From NCBI RefSeq assembly GCF_016695175.1, contig NZ_CP068022.1, positions 1,102,001-1,166,000 of the forward strand: DNA of 64,000 bases. The letters are read 5' to 3'. Positions 26,687 through 33,398 of the stretch are shown here, one piece after another; position 1 is the first letter of the stretch, and every line of letters starts with the position of its first letter. This DNA is from Pseudoalteromonas sp. GCY. GTDB lineage: Bacteria > Pseudomonadota > Gammaproteobacteria > Enterobacterales > Alteromonadaceae. The notes below the pieces were generated by a model. The model saw nothing but the letters and a program-made list of their open reading frames with translations, did no database searches and was not told where the DNA came from. The translations under genes and the position numbers were made by a program.

Positions 26687-27958
26687 TTATTGAATTATTT
26701 TCACACTGGGGGCATCTTTAAAGATTCGTGCGTCAGAGGTGATAACCTGATCGCCGATATTAAGCCCCGATAGTACTTCTACTTGTCCAATACTTCTCAA
26801 TCCAATCTTTATTGGCGTTTTGACAGCCGTGCCTTCTTTTACCACATAAGCAAACTGTCCATTGTATGCTTCCAAATATTGACCATGTGGTAGGTAGGCA
26901 ATATTTTCTTTTTGTTCGAGTACAATTCGACTTGTTAACCTTTGGTTTTGCCTTAATCCCTGAATTGTATCGTCTCTAAATCGGATTTTTCCGGCAACGC
27001 GGCCATTTTCAATTTCAGGCGAAATGGCAACGATTTCGCCACTATAAACGTCACCATTGAGGTTCACCTCGGCTAACATTCCTAAGGCTAAATCATCTGA
27101 ATAGCTCTCAGGTATTTGTACCTCTATCTCGTATTTGGAGAGGTCGACCACGCTTAATAATGGCTGATTTTTAGCCACTGAATTTTTTTGCTCGACTACT
27201 AAATTACCAACGAGTCCCCCTACTGGTGAGACAACTTTAAGTGCATCGACTTGCCTTTCAAGCTCTACTACTTTGACTTTTTGTGCCTCAAGTTCAAGCT
27301 CTTTGGTCCGAATCTCAAACTTCTGACTTTCTTTTTGCAATTCAACTTCTTTAATTGCCAGGCGGTATTCTCGAAGTGCATTTTCGAGATCATCTTTGGC
27401 TTTTTGATAATCAATATCGCTGACAACTTGAGTTTTTAAACCATCTTCAGAGCGACGCATTTCACGCTTAGCAGCATTCAATACAACGGTAGCCTTACCT
27501 AAATAATTTTCCTGTGCTAAGTCTTGTTTTTTAGCTTGAATGATTTGTCGCTGAAGCTCAGTATCTAACTGATTTAGCTTAGCTTGATGCTGTGCAAACT
27601 CACTTTTTAATTCCGGACTATCTATTACGGCAAGGGTTTGACCTTCAATCACGCTATCTCCCGACTCGACCAAATAGGTCACAGTCCCTTGAGCAGGGCT
27701 ATATATTGTCGGACGCCGTGCTGCGACGACTTTTCCCTGAACAGAAATATCGCGAACAAAGTCACCTTGTTTAACTGCTGAGATATGAATTTTATCGCTT
27801 GAAACTGCTGTTTGACCGCTTGCCCATTGCCCAATAATTGATGCAAAAAAGAAAACAGTAATTAATATGAGAATACTTGCTACCGCTATCAATATTTTAT
27901 TTTTTTTAGGTCTTTCAACCTCAGAGTCTTGAGCACTCGTATCTGGAATATAGGCCAT
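26687..27958 (-). CDS. Periplasmic adaptor of an ABC exporter (HlyD/MacA family)
   Basis: The 423-residue protein has a cytoplasmic N-terminus, one membrane helix (ILIAVASILILITVFFFASII), a biotinyl-lipoyl half-motif (PTIYSPAQGTVTYLVESGD), a long coiled-coil hairpin around residues 125-230, and the second half-motif (LKVVSPVGGLVGNL). It bridges the inner-membrane permeases to an outer-membrane channel such as TolC, which is not encoded here. It is the first gene of the minus-strand exporter operon. Confidence 0.92.
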   Translation of the reverse strand: MAYIPDTSAQDSEVERPKKNKILIAVASILILITVFFFASIIGQWASGQTAVSSDKIHISAVKQGDFVRDISVQGKVVAARRPTIYSPAQGTVTYLVESGDSVIEGQTLAVIDSPELKSEFAQHQAKLNQLDTELQRQIIQAKKQDLAQENYLGKATVVLNAAKREMRRSEDGLKTQVVSDIDYQKAKDDLENALREYRLAIKEVELQKESQKFEIRTKELELEAQKVKVVELERQVDALKVVSPVGGLVGNLVVEQKNSVAKNQPLLSVVDLSKYEIEVQIPESYSDDLALGMLAEVNLNGDVYSGEIVAISPEIENGRVAGKIRFRDDTIQGLRQNQRLTSRIVLEQKENIAYLPHGQYLEAYNGQFAYVVKEGTAVKTPIKIGLRSIGQVEVLSGLNIGDQVITSDARIFKDAPSVKIIQ

Positions 27959-28077
27959 GAAATAATCCTTTTACCACTGCCTTAGCTATTGAGAAATATG
28001 CACTTTACTAGTACTTTTCACCGCTATTTTCTCAACTAGCGTTAACGTCACTTGATAGAGTTTGGAGCCGAATAAGT

Positions 28078-28094
28078 TTCACTTTTCAAGTGAA
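28078..28094. promoter_or_regulatory. Candidate operator upstream of the ABC exporter operon
   Basis: TTCACTT-TTC-AAGTGAA is a perfect 7-bp inverted repeat about 120 bases upstream of the adaptor start. A second, weaker pair (CGCTA/TAGCG) lies at about 28022-28041. No regulator gene is adjacent, so the binder is unknown. Confidence 0.35.
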
Positions 28095-28191
28095 GTAAAT
28101 CCCAAAAGCTAAAGGCAAAGCAGGTAATGTGAGTGCCTAAACCTTACACAAACTCAAGACTAATGTCACGAGAAATAAAACACATTGTTAA

Positions 28192-29004
28192 CTATTTGGT
28201 TTGATTTTTGACGACTTCCAAATATCGGCTTTCTATAAACTTTTTCTCTTTGGACAAATGCTCCAACGCTTCTCGGGTTTGCTCCAACTCTTTTTGAATA
28301 GCTTGCAACTTTGGACCATCTTCAACCTCTTGCTCTTGAACCATTAGCTGTTGCAGAGCCTGACTTTGTTCGGCAATTTGTCTTTTGTATTCATTGATAG
28401 TTTGAGACATATCTTGGCGCTCTTTTTCAAAAGTTGCGACTAATTGCTCTAGCTCTTGCTCGGACGTGCCTCCCACAGACCTAGAAGCTTCTAGCTGCTG
28501 CTTTAACGTGTCATTTTCTTTTTGTAGTTCCTCTGTAGACTCATATTGGTCATATAACTTTCTCCTCATTTGCTTAAGTCGCTCTAAACTTTTCGACAAA
28601 TCTCCTCGAAGTTTTTTTATTAGCCGATGCGATTTAAGTAACTTACTGTTTAAATCATCCATGTGGGTTTGCTCTTCTGGCGAGATATGATCCTGTGTTG
28701 AACGTTTAACCTCAGCTAATTGTTGTTCTAAGTGGACTTGTAAGCTAGCCAATTCTTGAATGGTGTGTTGGTTATCTTCGACAAACTTCATTGACTTGTT
28801 AATTGCATCGCGACAATGCTGAAGTAGATACTGTTGCTCTGCGTTGGATGTCCCAGCTCCACCAGCAGTCTTTGCAAACAATCTAAATTCTCGCAGGATT
28901 AACAGCAAAATATAAAACCAAAAAACTAATATCAGTAGCCCGATATTCACCGCCATATAGATAAATACATCGACTGGTAGTTTGCCTAGAAACATATTAT
29001 GCAC
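28192..29004 (-). CDS. Membrane-anchored coiled-coil protein of unknown function
   Basis: I do not recognise a named family. The 270-residue protein begins with a hydrophobic helix (residues about 12-38, VFIYMAVNIGLLILVFWFYI) and is then almost entirely heptad-rich and charged, with long Glu/Lys/Gln/Leu stretches from residue 60 to the end. This suggests an inner-membrane anchor with a long cytoplasmic coiled coil. It is divergent from the receiver protein at 29088, separated by 83 bases. A scaffold for signalling or polar localisation is possible but not shown. Confidence 0.75.
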   Translation of the reverse strand: MHNMFLGKLPVDVFIYMAVNIGLLILVFWFYILLLILREFRLFAKTAGGAGTSNAEQQYLLQHCRDAINKSMKFVEDNQHTIQELASLQVHLEQQLAEVKRSTQDHISPEEQTHMDDLNSKLLKSHRLIKKLRGDLSKSLERLKQMRRKLYDQYESTEELQKENDTLKQQLEASRSVGGTSEQELEQLVATFEKERQDMSQTINEYKRQIAEQSQALQQLMVQEQEVEDGPKLQAIQKELEQTREALEHLSKEKKFIESRYLEVVKNQTK

Positions 29005-29087
29005 TCATTATTTTCTTACTTTCATTTTAGTATTGGTTAAAAATCGTGCCTATAATAAATCTATATTTTTCAATAAAGTGGTAATGT

Positions 29088-29987
29088 GTGAAGATATTGC
29101 TCGTGGATGACAGTGCGGCAACACTTGAGATTATTCGTCGCGGTTTAGTGCGTTTTAGATATCGTAAGCTGTTGATAAAGAAAGCACAAAGTGCAAAAGA
29201 AGCACTAAAGATTATTGGTTCTTGGCATCCAGATATTGTATTGACCGACTGGCATATGCCCGATATTTCAGGGCTTGCTCTCGTCAAAGCAATCAAACAA
29301 AAACAGCTTGATGTCACCATGGCGATGGTAACGACTGTCGACGATCGTGAGCAAATTAAGCTCGCCCTTGACTATGGTGCGGCGTTTGTACTGTCAAAGC
29401 CGTTTGCTGACGACGACCTTCATAACAAAATCATGCCGCTGGTCAAAGCCGCGGAAGAAAGCAGCAAAACAAGAGAAATTCATACGCTACATAAAGGCGT
29501 GCCCTTACCTCAAGTTGGGCAACTTGAAAAACTAATGAACAAACATATTGATACAGAGCTGAGACTCTATCAGGTGCATCAAATGGAATATGATCCCGAT
29601 AACCTTCCGTGCGTTATGGTCGCATACGAAGATCCGAGCAGCCAGAAAGTCCGCGCAATCGGAATATTTGATGTGTATTCGGTCTGTGTGCTTGCCGCAT
29701 CCACAGGAAATTTAACTGATCAAGCAGGGTTTGAAGCGATTCATCAACATCAGATAACAGACGACATGTTAACCGCCTGCCACTCAGCACTAAACTCTAC
29801 GTCTTATGCATTTCTAGACGGTATAACAAGAAGGAGCCTTAGAGTAAAAACCCTACAGTTGGTCACTAAGCCTTTTCCTAAGTTAAAACGCTTGTATAAG
29901 TCCGCCGCAAACATGCGCATAGATTTATGTTGCCAACGTCCAAATATGGCGCAAGGTAAAATATTGTTGGTTGGATTTTTAAGCTAA
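29088..29987 (+). CDS. CheY-like response regulator with an unassigned C-terminal domain
   Basis: Residues 1-120 form a receiver: LLVDDSAATLEII, phospho-acceptor Asp in IVLTDWHMPDISG, Thr in AMVTTVD and Lys in VLSKPF. The remaining 180 residues have no DNA-binding motif. They contain QMEYDPDNLPCVMVAY, and the later ALNSTSYAFLDG, and recall CheC/CheX-type or inhibitor-like domains; I cannot name them. GTG 29088 gives MKILLVDD directly. A TATAAT hexamer lies at 29051. It overlaps the convergent gene at 29979 by nine bases and is probably part of a motility or signalling pathway. Confidence 0.85.
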   Translation: MKILLVDDSAATLEIIRRGLVRFRYRKLLIKKAQSAKEALKIIGSWHPDIVLTDWHMPDISGLALVKAIKQKQLDVTMAMVTTVDDREQIKLALDYGAAFVLSKPFADDDLHNKIMPLVKAAEESSKTREIHTLHKGVPLPQVGQLEKLMNKHIDTELRLYQVHQMEYDPDNLPCVMVAYEDPSSQKVRAIGIFDVYSVCVLAASTGNLTDQAGFEAIHQHQITDDMLTACHSALNSTSYAFLDGITRRSLRVKTLQLVTKPFPKLKRLYKSAANMRIDLCCQRPNMAQGKILLVGFLS

Positions 29988-30404
29988 CGCTTTAAGCAAG
30001 ATGCCAGGATCAGTTATCCCAGCCTCTTTTAAAGCTTTTTGGATATTTTTGGTTAGTTCAATAACTTGATTCTGCATACGTAAAATATGTTCAAGCTTTT
30101 GTGTAACTAGCTCCGCTTTCATTTCATCTGGATAAGCGTCATTTGCTTTTAGCTCTTCGAGTAATTTTTGCTCTTCCTTTATTTTCTCTCTAAGCTCTTC
30201 TAGCTTTTCAACCATTTTTTGAATATGAGGTGGTAGTGCAGCTTCCTCCTGCTCCTCTCTTACCTCTTCTCCAGATAACTTAGACATATCTTTTTCTGAT
30301 AGTCTGAGTGGTTTAGATTCTGTCGTTTCTTCAACCTTGGTTTTCTGCTCCATCTGACTTGTGTTTGATTGAGCTGGTGAGTGAATTAAAAAGTTCACGT
30401 TCAT
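29979..30404 (-). CDS. Small charged coiled-coil protein of unknown function
   Basis: The 141-residue protein has a low-complexity N-terminus and a strongly helical central part (MVEKLEELREKIKEEQKLLEEL), followed by LEHILRMQNQVIELTKNIQKAL. No signal peptide or membrane segment is visible. The gene ends inside the end of the receiver gene. The composition and the overlap with a signalling gene are the only clues, and function is unknown. Confidence 0.7.
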   Translation of the reverse strand: MNVNFLIHSPAQSNTSQMEQKTKVEETTESKPLRLSEKDMSKLSGEEVREEQEEAALPPHIQKMVEKLEELREKIKEEQKLLEELKANDAYPDEMKAELVTQKLEHILRMQNQVIELTKNIQKALKEAGITDPGILLKALA

Positions 30405-30461
30405 TGTCTTTGGCTAATATGATTTCCTTTGACCTACATATCGGTAATTTATAGAGGATCT

Positions 30462-30494
30462 TTAAGAAAAATTGCGCGGCTTCCTTGCCGCTGC
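30462..30494 (-). terminator. Minus-strand terminator, left copy of a 33-bp direct repeat
   Basis: On the minus strand the stem GCGGC/GCCGC (loop AAGGAA) is followed by GCAATTTTTCTTAA. An identical 33-bp copy is present at 30946-30978. The left copy has no evident minus-strand gene feeding into it, which suggests it arose by duplication. Confidence 0.7.
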
Positions 30495-30590
30495 TTCATA
30501 AGGGTAACGTCAACGAACAAGACATAAAAAACATTGATCGAACAAAAAAAAACAGTAGATTAATGTACGGTTAAACAAGGAGAAAATACT

Positions 30591-30740
30591 ATGAAATTGA
30601 AATTAACAACTAAAAAAATGAAGCAATTAAATCGCAGCAACAACCTTCCTCTGGAGAGAACCAAAGATATAGCTGGTGGAACAGCAACAGATGCTTGTAG
30701 CGATCCATCCAGATATCCTCAAAGTTGTCGGGTTCACTAA
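30591..30740 (+). CDS. Short double-glycine-leader peptide, possible RiPP or bacteriocin precursor
   Basis: This 49-residue gene starts at ATG 30591, eight bases after AAGGAG, and ends at TAA 30738-30740. The leader is LTTKKMKQLNRSNNLPLERT followed by KDIAGG, the pattern of gram-negative double-glycine leaders. The core after GG is TATDACSDPSRYPQSCRVH, 19 residues with two Cys and several Ser/Thr. This matches the general shape of lanthipeptide-like or bacteriocin precursors seen in marine bacteria. No modifying enzyme or C39-peptidase transporter is adjacent. The nearest exporter is the MacAB-like set at 23.4-28.0 kb. The 33-bp terminator repeats flank the gene. Confidence 0.65.
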   Translation: MKLKLTTKKMKQLNRSNNLPLERTKDIAGGTATDACSDPSRYPQSCRVH

Positions 30741-30945
30741 TCTGAAGTTTACTACGGCACTAGCTCAGGGTGAGACGTATTTCGTTAATACCATTACAAA
30801 GATATGCTCAGCCCTGAATTCACTTCAAAATAAGCGCGAACATGCTTCCAGCGCATGGAATCTTTGTGGTCTGTATGCTATTTCATCAAGGAACGATCCC
30901 GCCGTGAAAATTAGCTTGGCTGTTACAGCTATATAAAATGATACA

Positions 30946-30978
30946 TTAAGAAAAATTGCGCGGCTTCCTTGCCGCTGC
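30946..30978 (-). terminator. Minus-strand terminator, right copy of the 33-bp repeat
   Basis: This is identical over 33 bases to 30462-30494. It sits 35 bases after the stop of the minus-strand gene at 31014-31316 and is well placed to end its transcript: GC stem, then AATTTTTCTT. Confidence 0.78.
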
Positions 30979-31013
30979 AAGTGCTTGGGAATGGAATCAC
31001 TCGGTACTGAAAA

Positions 31014-31316
31014 CTAACCGAGTTTAAAATAATTCTGTTTTAAGATTTGCTTGCAATTGCGTAATGCCCGATTTAATGCCTGCAGCAAAGTTTTACCTTT
31101 TGCCTTGACCTTTAATGTTGGTAATCCGGGTAATAAAAGCTCAATTTGGCATAAGGTAAACTTGCCAATCTGCTTGTCCACCTGCTTTTCAATTCGTACA
31201 TTTATTTTTCGAATATTGTTTGCATAGCCGCACAACGCTTCATTTATCGTTTTTGCAAAAGCCACTTTACTTGACACCGCTATCGGCTCATTTACACCAA
31301 CAAGGTTCAATTTCAT
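31014..31316 (-). CDS. HPF/RaiA-like ribosome-associated protein (short)
   Basis: The protein is 100 residues from ATG 31316, which has GAGGT five bases upstream; a second ATG at 31319 is too close to it. The pattern INVRIEKQVDKQIGKFTLCQIELLLPGLP followed by VKAKGKTLLQALNRALRNCKQILKQ resembles the sigma-54-modulation/HPF fold (beta strands then a helix with regular basic residues). It lacks the long C-terminal dimerisation domain. Assignment to hibernation factors is tentative. Confidence 0.6.
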   Translation of the reverse strand: MKLNLVGVNEPIAVSSKVAFAKTINEALCGYANNIRKINVRIEKQVDKQIGKFTLCQIELLLPGLPTLKVKAKGKTLLQALNRALRNCKQILKQNYFKLG

Positions 31317-31503
31317 CATTACCTCAGACAATCGCATCAAATATAACTTTGTTGAAAACTTAGAATGACTCGAATTAAAAACGCTTACGCTATCCGGTAC
31401 ATTCTCTCAACTTCTACTTGCGCCATGAGATCAAATCTACTAATGTTCAAGAAAAGATAAAAGCTGATTATATCTAACTAAAAGAAAGGTTTTTACGAAC
31501 AAT

Positions 31504-32394
31504 ATGAACATAAACTTCAATCACCTTTACTATTTTTGGCAAGTAAGCAATGAAGGCAGCATCGCAGGTGCAAGTAAAGTCCTTCATTTGACGCCTCAAA
31601 CCATCAGCGCGCAGCTATCAAGCTTAGAAGATCGGCTGGGGAAACCTTTATTTATAAGAGAAGGAAGAGGACTCAGGTTGACTGACTTCGGCATTTTGAC
31701 CAAGCAGTATGCGGACGATATGTTTTCAATTGCCAAAGAATGGTTAGAAACAACACAAGATGGTGCAACAGCCATGCATCGCACATTAAAAGTAGGTATC
31801 TCAGATGCCATTCCAAAATCGTTAGTATCAAAATGGCTTGCGCCTTTGATAGAAAATGAGCAAGTTGCCAATTTGCACTGTATTGATGGTCAGCAGTCTG
31901 AATTATTGGCTCAGATGGCGATGCATAAACTCGATATCGTACTAGCGGACAAACCACTTGATAGTAACCTGCCATTTAAAGTATTTTGTCACGAAATAGG
32001 AAAGAGCCAGATCGGCTTTTATGGTTCAATTTCTAATTGTGAAGAACTTAGGGCAAACTACCCAAAGTCATTACAAGCGCAACCAATCATTCTTCCCGCG
32101 AAACACAGCCCAGTAACGAATTCGATTCAATTTTGGCTGCAAGAGCAAAATATAGAAATAAAAGTCGCAGGTCACGTGGATGACAGTGCCTTGATGAAGG
32201 CATTAGGCCAACAGGGGTTTGGCATTTTTCCTGCCCCACTTTCGATAAAATCAGAATTACAACGGCACTATGACGTCTGCCTAATTGGCACTATCGAAAG
32301 TACGTATCAAAACTATTACGCCTTCACACCCGATAGATTAATTAAAGACTCTATCTTCAGCGAGTTCGTCAATTTTGCCAAAGGAGTAAGCTGA
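31504..32394 (+). CDS. nhaR: LysR-family transcriptional regulator, NhaR-like
   Basis: The 296-residue protein begins NINFNHLYYFWQVSNEGSIAGASKVLHLTPQTISAQLSSLEDRLG, close in pattern to NhaR (NHLYYFW...LTPQTI...LE.RL). The C-terminal half is a LysR substrate-binding domain. NhaR activates sodium/proton antiporter genes in response to sodium. No antiporter gene is adjacent, so the target here is unknown and the name rests on the N-terminal pattern. It converges on the LytTR gene with a hairpin at 32398-32421 between them. Confidence 0.7.
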   Translation: MNINFNHLYYFWQVSNEGSIAGASKVLHLTPQTISAQLSSLEDRLGKPLFIREGRGLRLTDFGILTKQYADDMFSIAKEWLETTQDGATAMHRTLKVGISDAIPKSLVSKWLAPLIENEQVANLHCIDGQQSELLAQMAMHKLDIVLADKPLDSNLPFKVFCHEIGKSQIGFYGSISNCEELRANYPKSLQAQPIILPAKHSPVTNSIQFWLQEQNIEIKVAGHVDDSALMKALGQQGFGIFPAPLSIKSELQRHYDVCLIGTIESTYQNYYAFTPDRLIKDSIFSEFVNFAKGVS

Positions 32395-32407
32395 CACTAC
32401 AGTCAGC

Positions 32408-33118
32408 TTATGTTGGCTGTAAAAGAGAAGACAAGTTTTGTTTATAACGTCTTGATAGGTGGAGTGAATCTCCGTTTTCTAGAATAACGTCGTAATCTCC
32501 ATTATCTCTTGTCTTAAGTTCACTGATAGCATTCAAATTAACGAGTGAAGACTTATGGATCCTAGAAAAGCCAAAGGTTTTAAGGCTTTTTTCCATTGCT
32601 GACATCGTGTCCCTATGCAAGATTGAGCGCTGCCGATTGATCATATGAAGTTCGACATAGTTTCCCGCACCACCAACCCAAGCTAAGTCTTCCACTTTTA
32701 TCACATGAATATGCCCCGAGTCTTTTACAATCAGTCTTTGATTCGGGACATACTCTGATGACGCCTCTGTAGAATGCAAAAATGCCAGCTGAAGAATATT
32801 GGTGATCAGAGCACCTTCTGTATCTTTACCATCAACACTCATTGTTGTAGAAGCATTTAATTTAACATCTGTCGTTATTTTAATAGTTGGCACAGAGTCG
32901 AAATTTCTTGTGATTAATTCTTGCTGTCTCAGGTCAATATCATGTGAAATATCAATTAACAAACAGTCGATTTCACCCACCTCAATAGTTTCTAAAACAT
33001 CAACAATATTTTGATAGTAAACAAACTGGGAACAAACTGCGACTTCTTTTAATTTTGTACTTATTTCGACGCCAAGCTCAGATAAATAGCTAGGAATAGA
33101 GATCGTCACTCTTTTCAT
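32408..33118 (-). CDS. LytTR-domain DNA-binding regulator with a degenerate receiver-like N-terminus
   Basis: Residues 1-120 look like a receiver (CLLIDISHDIDLRQQELI) but lack the acidic pocket at the start and a clear Lys at the end, so phosphorylation is doubtful. Residues 125-236 are a LytTR domain: IKVEDLAWVGGAGNYVELH, HRDTMSAMEKSL, FSRIHKSSLVNLNAI and LHLSRRYKQNL. It is divergent from the TonB receptor at 33399, with an inverted repeat between them. It probably controls that operon. Confidence 0.85.
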   Translation of the reverse strand: MKRVTISIPSYLSELGVEISTKLKEVAVCSQFVYYQNIVDVLETIEVGEIDCLLIDISHDIDLRQQELITRNFDSVPTIKITTDVKLNASTTMSVDGKDTEGALITNILQLAFLHSTEASSEYVPNQRLIVKDSGHIHVIKVEDLAWVGGAGNYVELHMINRQRSILHRDTMSAMEKSLKTFGFSRIHKSSLVNLNAISELKTRDNGDYDVILENGDSLHLSRRYKQNLSSLLQPT

Positions 33119-33142
33119 TCATCACCTTAAACACATCAACAG

Positions 33143-33190
33143 GTTAACAAGGATACTAGTACTTTGTATCCTATTTCACAATAGTTAACA
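33143..33190. promoter_or_regulatory. Candidate operators between the LytTR and TonB-receptor genes
   Basis: GGATAC at 33151-33156 and GTATCC at 33166-33171 form an inverted repeat with a nine-base spacer. GTTAACA occurs at 33143 and 33184. LytTR proteins bind paired direct repeats containing GTT. These are the only ordered signals I see in the divergent gap. Confidence 0.35.
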
Positions 33191-33398
33191 TATTATTGTT
33201 ATAGATTGTCACTATGTAATCTGCAAATTAAATTTGATCTTTTTTTTCTCGCCTGTCGTCACTGATTCCCATCGCCTTACGTATCTCAACTGGCATATTC
33301 CAAGCTTCCGTCATAACTTCGTCGTGATACTAATAAGCCTTTGTGATGAGTTATTAAACTTGCCGAGGGTATCTAAAACAAACCTATCAGGGGATATC

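Noticed and set aside
29027..29320. 97-codon minus-strand frame opposite the receiver gene
   Set aside because: The receiver on the plus strand has clear catalytic residues; the antisense frame has no homology pattern.
30676..30936. 86-codon plus-strand open frame overlapping the peptide gene
   Set aside because: It starts inside the better supported 49-residue gene in another frame, has no ribosome site, and its product shows no recognisable pattern. The part after 30740 may be a remnant but cannot be named.
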